From assembly GCA_030149995.1 (NCBI GenBank), contig JASLGV010000269.1, positions 1 to 8,957 of the forward strand: a DNA stretch of 8,957 nucleotides, in the 5' to 3' direction. Below are positions 1 through 6,495 of this stretch, piece by piece. A model generated the notes under the pieces. The model saw only the letters and a program-made list of their open reading frames with translations, had not been told where the DNA came from and searched no databases. A program made the translations under genes and the position numbers. Within the stretch, counting starts at the first letter, position 1, and each line of letters opens with the position of its first letter. The DNA comes from Pedobacter sp. (GTDB taxonomy: Bacteria; Bacteroidota; Bacteroidia; Sphingobacteriales; Sphingobacteriaceae).

Positions 1-759
1 AAACTGGATGTACTTGCTGCTCAGGTAGATTATAATGCCGATACATCAACCTATCTGCAACAGAAAAATACCTTAAAAGCAGCCAAAATAAGGCTTAATC
101 AGTTAATGGTACGCGATATAAATATAGATTTTGCGGTAGAAGACCGTATCTATGTTGAAACCAGCTTAGTGTATACGGAACTGGCCACCCTGGCCGAAAA
201 ACAAAATCCAGGCGTGCAGAATGCGTTTATTAACCAAAAGATTGCCGATTTAAGTCTTAAACAGGTAAAAGGTGCACGTTATCCGCAGGTAAGCTTAAAT
301 TCTGGCTATACCCGTTCAAGAAGTGCCACACCAACAGGTTTTAACCAGAAATTTCAGGCAAATGGTTTTACCTACGGGTTAACGGCGAGCCTGAATATTT
401 TCAATGGCTTTTTACAAAGACAACAGGAAAGAAACGCCAAAATCGAGATAGAAAGCGCTGCCCTGAACCTTAACAAGGTACGAATGGATGTAAATGCACA
501 ACTGTTAACAGCCTATCAGAATTACACTACATACCTCGACCTGGTTAAGCTTGAACAGAAGAACGTAGACATTGCCAAAGAAAATTTAGACATTACCCTG
601 GCCAAGTACCGCTTGGGCAGTATTGCTCCCTTAGAATTACGTGAGGCACAGAAAAATGCAATCGATGCACAAAACCGTTTTATAGAGATGCAGTATGAAG
701 CAAAATTTGCTGAAACAACTTTAAAAGAAATTGCAGGGAATATAAATTTATCCAATTAA
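1..759 (+). CDS. TolC-family outer-membrane efflux protein, C-terminal part (5' truncated)
   Basis: The frame is open from the first base of the window, so this is the last 252 residues of a longer gene (family members are usually 420-480 residues). An internal ATG at 106 is not the real start. The sequence has the long amphipathic helices of the OEP repeat: an Asn/Gln/Ala-rich coiled-coil stretch, then a beta-strand turn reading ASLNIFNGF (about residues 127-135), which matches the usual strand plus Asn-Gly turn opening the second OEP repeat. Another long helix follows, with LAKYRLGSIAPLELREAQ near residue 200, a typical TolC signature. The family forms trimeric outer-membrane channels for RND, ABC or MFS exporters. 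The partner pump should lie upstream, outside the window. The stop is 17 bp before the sugar kinase gene, so the two may be co-transcribed. The substrate cannot be inferred. Confidence 0.9.
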   Translation, partial: KLDVLAAQVDYNADTSTYLQQKNTLKAAKIRLNQLMVRDINIDFAVEDRIYVETSLVYTELATLAEKQNPGVQNAFINQKIADLSLKQVKGARYPQVSLNSGYTRSRSATPTGFNQKFQANGFTYGLTASLNIFNGFLQRQQERNAKIEIESAALNLNKVRMDVNAQLLTAYQNYTTYLDLVKLEQKNVDIAKENLDITLAKYRLGSIAPLELREAQKNAIDAQNRFIEMQYEAKFAETTLKEIAGNINLSN

Positions 760-776
760 TTTTTATATTTATTGCC

Positions 777-1640
777 ATGTTACTTGTTGCCGACAGTGGT
801 TCATCCAAAACAGATTGGATGGGTTATCATAATGGAGAAACCCTCCGGTTTAATACATCCGGAATTAATCCGTATTTTTTAAATGAGCAGGAAATCAACA
901 AGCTCATTTCGAAAAATGAAGAGCTCGTTAAATATGCAGATGAGGTGAAGGAAATTTACTTTTTCGGAGCTGGTTGTTCCTCCCCGGATAAACACGAAGT
1001 GGTTTCCAACGGCTTATCTTCCATCTTTAAAAAGGCTTTTATATCTGTAGATCACGATCTTCTGGGTTCGGTTTATGCCACCTGTGGCGATTCTGAAGGC
1101 TTAAACTGTATTTTAGGAACAGGGTCGAACATCTGCTATTTTGATGGAAAAAAAATCTTTGCAGGTCACCATGGTCTTGGTTATGTGCTGGGTGATGAGG
1201 GCTCAGGAACCTTCTTCGGCAAGAAAGTACTGTTAAGTTACCTGCATAAAAAGATGCCTGCTGATTTAATGACACGCTTTAAAAAGGATTTTCCAGCTGA
1301 TAAGGCTCAGGTTATTACAAATGTTTACCAGAAACCTTTTCCGAACATTTACCTTGCAGGATTCAGTAAATTTATGTCGGCCAATCTTTCACATCCTTTT
1401 ATTCAGCAGGTTTTAGAGGCCGGTTTCCAGGAGTTTGTAGATACCAACATTAAAGATTACGAAAATTACAAAGAGATTCCTTGCCATTTTGTGGGTTCCA
1501 TTGGCTATTATTACCAGGATGCTTTAAAAGCAGTGCTTGCAAAAAATGGAATTAAAACCGGAAAAATATTACAAAAGCCCATTGAAGACCTCTTCAACTA
1601 CATTCTTCAGAAAGAAGGCCTGATACAGGAAAGTGCTTAA
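777..1640 (+). CDS. BadF/BadG/BcrA/BcrD-type ATPase, N-acetylglucosamine kinase-like
   Basis: This 287-residue protein has the ASKHA sugar-kinase fold. The phosphate-1 loop is VADSGSSKTDW (residues 4-14). The likely catalytic region is VDHDLLGSVYAT (91-102), the phosphate-2 loop is LGTGSN (113-118), and LGDEGSGTFFGKK (138-150) is the conserved BadF-family segment. The length matches the Bacteroidota proteins annotated as N-acetylglucosamine kinase, which phosphorylate amino sugars recovered from the cell wall or chitin. The iron-sulfur benzoyl-CoA/2-hydroxyacyl-CoA dehydratase activators in this superfamily are a less likely match, because the cluster-binding Cys pattern is not seen. The ATG at 777 is the only start that keeps the N-terminal loop intact. 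It lies 17 bp after the TolC-like gene with no recognisable ribosome-binding site, as is common in this phylum. The exact sugar is inferred. Confidence 0.82.
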   Translation: MLLVADSGSSKTDWMGYHNGETLRFNTSGINPYFLNEQEINKLISKNEELVKYADEVKEIYFFGAGCSSPDKHEVVSNGLSSIFKKAFISVDHDLLGSVYATCGDSEGLNCILGTGSNICYFDGKKIFAGHHGLGYVLGDEGSGTFFGKKVLLSYLHKKMPADLMTRFKKDFPADKAQVITNVYQKPFPNIYLAGFSKFMSANLSHPFIQQVLEAGFQEFVDTNIKDYENYKEIPCHFVGSIGYYYQDALKAVLAKNGIKTGKILQKPIEDLFNYILQKEGLIQESA

Positions 1641-1742
1641 ATGAGGTTTAAACAAATAAAAACACAACCCGGAAACATACGATTAATCAACGCTCAAGAT
1701 ATAACTTTATTTAAAAGATTTTAAACAGAACCTACAGCGATT

Positions 1743-1759
1743 TGTTAATATATTTAACA
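1743..1759. promoter_or_regulatory. Perfect 6-bp inverted repeat upstream of the receiver-domain gene
   Basis: TGTTAA (1743-1748) and TTAACA (1754-1759) are perfect inverted repeats around a 5-nt AT centre, in the 141-bp gap between the sugar kinase and the response regulator. The segment TATATTTA (1749-1756) inside it also matches 7 of 8 positions of the Bacteroidota -7 element TAnnTTTG, but no TTTG lies at the right distance upstream. It could be an operator or promoter core, or chance in AT-rich DNA. I see nothing else in this gap. Confidence 0.2.
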
Positions 1760-1781
1760 GCACACAAATTGCTCCGCAACC

Positions 1782-2174
1782 ATGAAGAGAATACTTGTAG
1801 TAGATGACGACATTGAGGTTTTAGAAACCATACAATTAATATTGGAAATAGGTGGTTTTAATGTATCTGCTCTGAACAATGGAGAAGATGTATTTAACCG
1901 GATTGAAAGTTTTAAGCCAGATTTAATTCTGCTTGATATTTCATTGGGTCATATAGACGGGCGTGTTTTATGCGAACAGTTAAAGTCTACAGAGCGTACC
2001 GCCAGCATTCCCATTCTGTTGATATCGGGTTTATACAACCCAAGTGATTTTACCACGTTAAATTACGGGCAGGATGATTTTCTGTCCAAGCCTTTCCAAA
2101 TGGATGTATTGCTACAGAAAATCAGCAAAATTTTAAAACTCGAAGCAGAAAGTCCCAGTTTTAATTTAAACTAA
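1782..2174 (+). CDS. Single-domain response regulator (CheY-like receiver, no output domain)
   Basis: The 130 residues form one receiver domain and little else. The acidic pocket is D8-D9-D10 in ILVVDDD, the phospho-acceptor is D52 in LILLDISL, the switch Ser is S82 in ILLISG, and the conserved lysine is K103 in FLSKPF. All catalytic positions are present, so it should accept phosphate from a histidine kinase or phosphotransfer protein. No DNA-binding or enzymatic domain follows; the C-terminal tail after the last helix is about 12 residues. Such stand-alone receivers act as phosphorelay intermediates or bind target proteins directly. No kinase gene is adjacent, so its partner is unknown. It appears monocistronic: a 141-bp gap precedes it and a clear terminator follows 23 bp after its stop. 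Confidence 0.9.
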   Translation: MKRILVVDDDIEVLETIQLILEIGGFNVSALNNGEDVFNRIESFKPDLILLDISLGHIDGRVLCEQLKSTERTASIPILLISGLYNPSDFTTLNYGQDDFLSKPFQMDVLLQKISKILKLEAESPSFNLN

Positions 2175-2197
2175 GACCTCTGGATGAACAGATATGC

Positions 2198-2230
2198 AAG
2201 CACGGATTAAACCCGTGCTTTTTTGTTTTT
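2198..2230 (+). terminator. Rho-independent terminator after the receiver-domain gene
   Basis: AAGCACGG (2198-2205) pairs perfectly with CCGTGCTT (2213-2220) across a 7-nt loop. A T-rich tail follows directly: six T from 2219 to 2224, then G and five more T. It sits 23 bp after the stop of the response regulator gene and separates it from htpG. Confidence 0.88.
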
Positions 2231-2280
2231 ATAAGCAGGTTGTTTCCCTGATTAAGCTGTCAATTTGGCAAATTAAAACT

Positions 2281-2297
2281 TTGGAACAAGCCTTGTT
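2281..2297 (+). promoter_or_regulatory. Possible sigma-54-type promoter element upstream of htpG
   Basis: TTGGAAC-N5-TTGTT (2281-2297) resembles the sigma-54 consensus TGGCAC-N5-TTGCA. The GG (2283-2284) and the G (2295) are at the correct 12-bp offset, with mismatches at the C of GGC and at the -12 C (T here). If used, transcription would start near 2308, about 23 nt before the htpG ATG, which is a plausible leader. I found no convincing TTTG/TAnnTTTG sigma-A pair or CIRCE operator in this gap. The call is weak: the -12 GC dinucleotide is imperfect. Confidence 0.28.
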
Positions 2298-2330
2298 ATG
2301 CATTTTACAGATTAAACAATTTATTTACAT

Positions 2331-4220
2331 ATGAGCATACAGGAAAAAGGAAATATCTCCATCCACACGGAGAATATATTCCCGATAATTAAAAAGTTTT
2401 TATACTCTGATAACGAAATTTTTCTTCGCGAGTTGGTTTCAAATGCTGTAGATGCAGTTCAGAAAATTAAAAGGCTGAGTTCATTGGGGCAATTTAATGG
2501 CGAAATCGGTCAGCCACTGGTAGAAGTAGCTGTAGACAAAGATAAAAAAACCATTACCATCAGCGATAACGGGCTGGGGATGACGGCTGAAGAAATTAAG
2601 AAATACATTAACCAGGTTGCTTTTTCGGGTGCCAGTGAGTTTGTTGAGAAATTTAAAGATGCCAAAGATGCCAATGAGATTATTGGTAAATTTGGTTTAG
2701 GTTTCTATTCGGCCTTTATGGTAGCGGATTTGGTAGAGATCGAAACTTTATCTTACCAGGAAGGTGCCGAAGCAGCCCGTTGGGTTTGCGATGGCAGCAC
2801 TTCTTTCGAAATTACAGAAGGCCACAGAACCACCCGTGGTACCGACATCATCTTGCACATAAACGAAGATTCGGTAGAATTTTTAGAATCCTCTAAACTG
2901 CAGGAAATCCTTGATAAATATGCAAAATTCTTACCTGTTCCGATTAAATTCGGCACCAAAACAATATCTGAAGAAGATGGCGAGGATGAAGAAGGTAAGA
3001 AAAAATACAAAGACGTAGAAGTTGATAACATCATCAATACCACGCATCCGATCTGGACAAAAGCACCTGCAGATTTGTCAGACGAAGATTATTTAAGTTT
3101 TTACCGTGAGTTATATCCGTTTAGCGAAGAACCTTTGTTCTGGATTCACCTCAACGTAGATTATCCGTTTAACTTAACCGGTGTTTTATATTTCCCTAAG
3201 CTGAAAAATGATTTTGAAATGCAACGCAACAAAATCAAGTTATTTTCGCGCCAGGTATTCATCACCGATGAGGTTAAAGATATTGTACCAGAATTTTTAA
3301 TGCTGTTACATGGGGTAATCGACTCTCCTGATATTCCTTTAAACGTTTCGCGCAGTTTCTTACAGGCAGATGGAAATGTTAAAAAGATCAACAGCTATAT
3401 TACCAAAAAAGTTGCCGATAAATTACAGGAGCTTTTCAGCAAAGATCGTAAAGCTTACGAAGAAAAATGGAAAGACATTGGCCTGTTTGTAAAATATGGC
3501 ATGATTAGCGAAGAGAAGTTTTATGATAAGGCCAAAGATTTTGCTTTACTTGGAAACACGAAGAATGAGCTTTTCACCCTGCCTGAATACAAAGAAAAGG
3601 TAAAAGAGCTGCAAACAGATAAAAATGGCTCTGTTGTTTATTTATATACCAACGATGCTTTAAAACAAGATGCGTTTATCCAATCGGCCAATAAAAAGGA
3701 TTACGATGTATTGGTTTTAGACTCTCCGATCGACAACCACTTTATTAATCAGCTGGAGCAAAAACTGGAAAAAACATCAATTAAACGGGTGGATTCTGGT
3801 GTAGCAGATAAACTGATTGAAAAAGACGAGCAAAGTGAACATGTTCTAACAGAAGACCAGGTTAAAGAAGTAACGGCTATTTTTGAAAAAGCCATTACCA
3901 AACCGGGCATGCATGTAGAAATTGTAGCACAACATCCAGACGAACTGCCGGTTACCATAACCATGGATGAATTTATGCGCAGAATGAAAGATATGGCTGC
4001 TATGGGTGGCGGAATGGGCTTTTACGGTCAAATGCCGGATACTTATAAAGTAGCCATTAACGGTAACCACAAACTGATTGGTAAAATTTTGCAGGCCGAA
4101 AACCCTGAAGCACAAAATACACTTGCCAAACAGGCGGTAGACCTGGCTTTATTGGCACAAGGACTGTTAACCGGTTCAGAACTGACGGCTTTTGTAAGCA
4201 GAAGCGTTTCGTTAATTTAA
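2331..4220 (+). CDS. htpG: Molecular chaperone HtpG (bacterial Hsp90)
   Basis: This 629-residue cytoplasmic ATP-dependent chaperone has the full Hsp90 architecture. The N-terminal GHKL ATPase domain (about 1-210) carries FLRELVSNAVDA (31-42; N38 and D41), the ADP-contact loop DNGLGMT (79-85), the lid region and IGKFGLGFYSAFMV (118-131), and RGTDIILH (169-176). A short charged linker rich in Glu and Lys spans about 214-232. The middle domain contains NLTGVLYFPK, KLFSRQVF and the catalytic-Arg segment LNVSRSFLQ (near 340). The C-terminal dimerisation domain begins after about 510 and includes a Met/Gly-rich loop (MKDMAAMGGGMG). Length matches Bacteroidota HtpG. The ATG at 2331 gives the expected MSIQEKGNISIHTENIF N-terminus. 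It is flanked by terminators on both sides, so it is most likely a single-gene transcript. Confidence 0.98.
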   Translation: MSIQEKGNISIHTENIFPIIKKFLYSDNEIFLRELVSNAVDAVQKIKRLSSLGQFNGEIGQPLVEVAVDKDKKTITISDNGLGMTAEEIKKYINQVAFSGASEFVEKFKDAKDANEIIGKFGLGFYSAFMVADLVEIETLSYQEGAEAARWVCDGSTSFEITEGHRTTRGTDIILHINEDSVEFLESSKLQEILDKYAKFLPVPIKFGTKTISEEDGEDEEGKKKYKDVEVDNIINTTHPIWTKAPADLSDEDYLSFYRELYPFSEEPLFWIHLNVDYPFNLTGVLYFPKLKNDFEMQRNKIKLFSRQVFITDEVKDIVPEFLMLLHGVIDSPDIPLNVSRSFLQADGNVKKINSYITKKVADKLQELFSKDRKAYEEKWKDIGLFVKYGMISEEKFYDKAKDFALLGNTKNELFTLPEYKEKVKELQTDKNGSVVYLYTNDALKQDAFIQSANKKDYDVLVLDSPIDNHFINQLEQKLEKTSIKRVDSGVADKLIEKDEQSEHVLTEDQVKEVTAIFEKAITKPGMHVEIVAQHPDELPVTITMDEFMRRMKDMAAMGGGMGFYGQMPDTYKVAINGNHKLIGKILQAENPEAQNTLAKQAVDLALLAQGLLTGSELTAFVSRSVSLI

Positions 4221-4241
4221 TTAATAACGTCCTTTAAAAGG

Positions 4242-4275
4242 AAAGGGCTCTTGCATATTGCAGGAGCCCTTTTCT
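4242..4275. terminator. Strong intrinsic terminator after htpG, probably bidirectional
   Basis: AAAGGGCTC (4242-4250) pairs with GAGCCCTTT (4264-4272). The stem continues inward with one G-T pair and TGCA/TGCA to a 3-nt loop, giving about 14 pairs. On the + strand it is followed by TTTTCTCTT. On the - strand the stem is followed by a T-rich run (TTTCCTTTT), so it can also stop the convergent gene that ends at 4292. Confidence 0.92.
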
Positions 4276-4291
4276 CTTATATTAAAATCGT

Positions 4292-4780
4292 TTAATTTAA
4301 CGAATCATTTTGCTGGATTTTAAAGTAATCTTTATGTGCTTCTAATAATTTCGCAATGGTTTCGGCCTTTGTATCTGTTAATTTAAACTCAAACAAAGGG
4401 CTGTTGTTCTTTTTACTTCTCACCATTTTATCTGTATAGAAACGATATTCAAGCCCATTGGTTAATAAACCATATTTAGCTTTTGTTTTGCGGAAATATT
4501 TAGAAAGACGCGAATCGTGAATATCCAGATTATCGCTGTGGTGTTTACACTCAACCAGGATGGCAGGTTCTCCATCTTTCATAATGGTGTAGTCTACCTT
4601 TTTATTCTTTTTAACGCCAAAATCAACCACTGCTTCCGATTGTATTTCGGATGGGTTAAAACCCAATATCTGTATAAACGGCATCACCAACGCATTTCTT
4701 GTCAAATCTTCCGATTGAACCTGAGGAAGCATTTTCCTGATTCTAACAGCAAATTGCCCAATTTCATCTTTAAGCTCCAT
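4292..4780 (-). CDS. Type I restriction R-subunit N-terminal domain protein (PD-(D/E)XK nuclease-like)
   Basis: This 162-residue protein looks like the HsdR N-terminal (HSDR_N_2) family standing alone. After an N-terminal helical part (RNALVMPFIQILGFNP, 28-43), the nuclease core reads E49, then VDYTIMKDG (D63) and ILVECKH with E77-x-K79, the spacing of a PD-(D/E)XK active site. A Lys-Thr-Lys patch and YGLLTNGLEYRFY (103-115) are also typical of the family. Real HsdR proteins are about 1000 residues with helicase domains; none follow here, and no hsdM or hsdS is adjacent. Such solitary proteins are common and usually uncharacterised, and some may act in defence or DNA repair. The gene lies 23 bp downstream of the 124-residue gene on the same strand and is probably co-transcribed with it. 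Catalytic activity is inferred from residues only. Confidence 0.85.
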   Translation of the reverse strand: MELKDEIGQFAVRIRKMLPQVQSEDLTRNALVMPFIQILGFNPSEIQSEAVVDFGVKKNKKVDYTIMKDGEPAILVECKHHSDNLDIHDSRLSKYFRKTKAKYGLLTNGLEYRFYTDKMVRSKKNNSPLFEFKLTDTKAETIAKLLEAHKDYFKIQQNDSLN

Positions 4781-4803
4781 GATTACAAAATTTTATATGA
4801 TGA

Positions 4804-5178
4804 TTAATTCTTAAAATTATATTGATTGAATACTGAATTAGCGGTAACGATAATCTGATCGAGCGATGATTTATCAAAGAAATTACGGTGAAGCATTGCA
4901 ATCAAACAAGATAATTTCTCGATATCTTGTTTTTTCATACAAAATTGAAAGCTTTTTAATCCATCTTTCATGGCCTGCTGAACATAATTTCTTACAATTA
5001 AGAATGCTTTTCTAAAAGCATATTCATGTTCCAGATGATTTTCAGCTGTTTTTTTAACTTCAAGATTGCGGTACTCGTCCTGCATCTTCAAATAATTTTC
5101 AGCATTCATACTTTGTGTCTGCAAAGTGCCGTTATAGTAAATTGTATTAATTAAAAACTCGTACTCATTTGCTTCCAT
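4804..5178 (-). CDS. Hypothetical protein, 124 residues
   Basis: I do not recognise this protein. It is mostly predicted alpha-helical, with no signal peptide and no membrane segment, and is mildly charged. It has a helical segment with HEYAFRKAFLIVRNYVQQAM (about 50-69) and two Cys (in FQFCMKK and LSCLIAML) that are too far apart for a metal site by themselves. It precedes the solitary restriction-type nuclease gene by 23 bp on the same strand, so the two likely form one transcript. That pairing is the only functional hint, and it does not establish a toxin-antitoxin or defence role. The ATG at 5178 is preceded by CATCATCCCCCT rather than a Shine-Dalgarno sequence. Codon use and AT content resemble neighbouring genes, supporting it as a real gene. 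Confidence 0.7.
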   Translation of the reverse strand: MEANEYEFLINTIYYNGTLQTQSMNAENYLKMQDEYRNLEVKKTAENHLEHEYAFRKAFLIVRNYVQQAMKDGLKSFQFCMKKQDIEKLSCLIAMLHRNFFDKSSLDQIIVTANSVFNQYNFKN

Positions 5179-5285
5179 AGGGGGATGATGGTATTATTAA
5201 TTTAAATTTGTTTTTGGCATTAATGAGAGGGCATTTAGATTTTTCTTTTTTTACATAGTTTTCAATTTTAAACCCAAAAGTGTCA

Positions 5286-5312
5286 GACCTGTTAATCTTG
5301 ACATTACAGGTC
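5286..5312. repeat. 7-bp inverted repeat, possible operator
   Basis: GACCTGT (5286-5292) and ACAGGTC (5306-5312) are perfect inverted repeats separated by 13 nt, with TGT and ACA flanking outside with an offset of one base. The half-site spacing (20 bp centre to centre) is about two helical turns, suiting a dimeric regulator. No T tract follows, so it is unlikely to be a terminator. It lies 108 bp upstream of the - strand hypothetical gene and 270 bp upstream of the LytTR gene. Function is unknown. Confidence 0.35.
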
Positions 5313-5441
5313 AACACATTGGGCAGGTAGATGTTTCTTGTATTGAAAATGCTTAACTAAAACAATTAAAAAAACATATCAATTAATGTTGTTTTTGGCA
5401 AACACTTTAAAGATTAAAAATAGCGGCGTCTTTATACGTTT

Positions 5442-5476
5442 TTTTACATGAACCCCGTAGAATTTTACACGAAACC
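5442..5476. promoter_or_regulatory. Direct repeat with 21-bp period; candidate LytTR-type site
   Basis: TTTTACATGAACC (5442-5454) recurs as TTTTACACGAAACC (5463-5476), 21 bp apart. On the - strand these contain GTTCAT (5453-5448) and TTTCGT (5474-5469). LytTR regulators are known to bind 9-bp direct repeats with a core GTTN[AG][TG] on a roughly 21-bp period; the first copy fits that core and the second has one mismatch. A very similar sequence (TTTTACACCAACCCC, 6864-6878) lies upstream of the precursor peptide genes, matching 13 of 15 positions of the first copy extended to 5456. The site lies about 105-140 bp upstream of the regulator start. The assignment is inferred, and AT-rich sequence makes chance matches easy. 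Confidence 0.3.
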
Positions 5477-5510
5477 ATAATTTTTAAGACAATCCGTGTA
5501 ATATTTTTTT
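5462..5510 (+). other. Hairpin followed by seven T residues in the regulator leader region
   Basis: ATTTTACACG (5462-5471) pairs with CGTGTAATAT (5495-5504) at 9 of 10 positions, around a 23-nt loop, and a run of seven T follows (5504-5510). No + strand gene precedes it, so as a terminator it would act only on a transcript begun further upstream in the gap, for example as an attenuator for the LytTR gene. Its left arm is also one unit of the 21-bp direct repeat, so it may instead be part of a protein-binding region. The stem is AT-rich and weak. Confidence 0.25.
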
Positions 5511-5581
5511 GTCAAAAATGAAAATAGGGCTTTTTTAATTATCTTAGCTGTTGATCAGACCACACAAATATATTCCAGAAT

Positions 5582-6325
5582 ATGAACTTAAAATGCGTCG
5601 TAATAGACGATGAACAACACGCTATCGAGGTACTTACAGACCACATTGCTGAAATGCCCGGTTTAACAGTATTTAAAACTTTTACAAGTCCGGTACAGGC
5701 ATTGATGGAAATAACGGAGGAGGATGAGATCGACTTACTTTTTATGGATATCGATATGCCTGGAATTAATGGGATCGAACTTGCGAGAAGCATCCGCGAA
5801 AAAGCAAAATACCTTATTTTTACTACTGCACATCCGGATTACGCCTTACAGGCTTTTGATGTACAATCGGATCAGTATTTATTAAAACCCATTTCCTTTT
5901 CGAAATTTGCCCTTGGTATAGACAGAATTTTAAAGAAAGAAGCCAATCAGGTAAAAAATGCTCAAAAAGAAGCAGAACAGTCTGCTGCAATCTATATTAA
6001 AGGAGATCATAAATATGCGTTCTCCAACATTGCAATAGAAGAAATTCTATATATAAAAGCTTTGCAGAACTATATCCAGATTATTACCAAAACCGAAAGC
6101 CATACAACCTACCTTACTTTAAAGGAAATTGAAAAAGCTTTACAGAATCACCCTTTCATCCGTGTTAACAAATCTAATATTATAGCCAAATCTGCCATAA
6201 AAAAAGTAGATGGTAATATTATACGTTTAACCAATAACGAAATGATCCAGATTGGTGAAGGCTACAAGGAAGCGTTCTTCGCCTACGTACAAAGCAGTTT
6301 ATTAAGATCGAGCAGAAATCAATAA
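5582..6325 (+). CDS. LytTR-family response regulator
   Basis: This 247-residue cytoplasmic DNA-binding regulator has a receiver domain (1-120): acidic pocket D9-D10-E11 in CVVIDDE, phospho-acceptor D56 in LLFMDIDMPG, switch Thr T82 in YLIFTTAHPDYA, and K102 in QYLLKPIS. A charged linker (about 116-137) leads to a LytTR domain (about 138-240) with the family's IEEILYIKALQNYIQIIT and HPFIRVNKSNII motifs. The length is standard. A LytS-type sensor kinase lies on the same strand 603 bp downstream and is its obvious partner. Between them, on the opposite strand, are three precursor peptide genes; the stop of this gene is only 3 bp from the stop of the last of them. LytTR/LytS systems control peptide and bacteriocin production in several Gram-positive bacteria (AgrA, ComE, PlnC), so control of the peptide locus is a reasonable inference. 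Confidence 0.95.
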   Translation: MNLKCVVIDDEQHAIEVLTDHIAEMPGLTVFKTFTSPVQALMEITEEDEIDLLFMDIDMPGINGIELARSIREKAKYLIFTTAHPDYALQAFDVQSDQYLLKPISFSKFALGIDRILKKEANQVKNAQKEAEQSAAIYIKGDHKYAFSNIAIEEILYIKALQNYIQIITKTESHTTYLTLKEIEKALQNHPFIRVNKSNIIAKSAIKKVDGNIIRLTNNEMIQIGEGYKEAFFAYVQSSLLRSSRNQ

Positions 6326-6328
6326 ATG

Positions 6329-6484
6329 TTATTTATTAAATAAAACATTCATGGAAGTCAAAACAGTTTTGGCACCAACACTTGCAGTCGGATCTGTAAC
6401 AAAGAAAGAGCTGTTTTGATCTTTAACGTTTTTATAAACAAATACCGTTTTTTTAGATAGCTTATTGATGTGTTGAGCTTTCAT
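6329..6484 (-). CDS. Putative RiPP precursor peptide, copy 3 (51 residues, divergent C-terminus)
   Basis: This is the third of three tandem short - strand genes; it starts at ATG 6484 and stops at 6331-6329. The leader half keeps HINKLSKKTVFVYK (residues 5-18). The presumed core keeps TDPTASVGAKTVLTS (30-44) exactly as in the other two. It differs at residues 19 and 24-29 (NSSFFV instead of SNFLFL). After residue 44 it runs on as MNVLFNK rather than ending in QI, making it 5 residues longer. It has no cysteine. The spacer from copy 2 is 11 nt, with the same A-rich leader before the ATG. Its stop is 3 bp from the convergent stop of the LytTR gene, leaving no room for a terminator between them. 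The precursor role is inferred from size, repetition, Ser/Thr-rich end and the nearby dehydratase. Confidence 0.72.
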   Translation of the reverse strand: MKAQHINKLSKKTVFVYKNVKDQNSSFFVTDPTASVGAKTVLTSMNVLFNK

Positions 6485-6495
6485 AATATTTGATT

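Larger units (their letters stand above)
5179..5581. other. 403-bp gene-free region between divergent genes
   Basis: This stretch separates the - strand hypothetical gene from the + strand LytTR regulator, so it should hold two divergent promoters. I see no ORF worth calling and no tRNA or other RNA gene. It contains an inverted repeat (5286-5312), a 21-bp-period direct repeat (5442-5476) and a hairpin followed by a T tract (5462-5510), each listed separately. The start codon of the regulator overlaps a short perfect palindrome, ATATTC-CA-GAATAT (5570-5583). No clear TTTG-N19-TAnnTTTG promoter was found for either gene. Confidence 0.6.

Noticed and set aside
106..759. The ATG at 106 as the start of the outer-membrane protein
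   Set aside because: The frame is open back to base 1 with OEP-like helix sequence, and the family is much longer than 217 residues.
2221..2330. A CIRCE (HrcA) operator upstream of htpG
   Set aside because: No TTAGCACTC-N9-GAGTGCTAA-like repeat is present in the gap.
4517..4807. A 96-codon + strand frame opposite the restriction-like nuclease
   Set aside because: The - strand frame carries an intact PD-(D/E)XK signature; the + strand translation is low-complexity and resembles nothing known to me.
5570..5583. The palindrome ATATTC-CA-GAATAT over the LytTR start codon as an operator
   Set aside because: It is a 14-bp, mostly AT palindrome that can easily arise by chance, with no second copy elsewhere in the locus; it is noted only in the intergenic entry.
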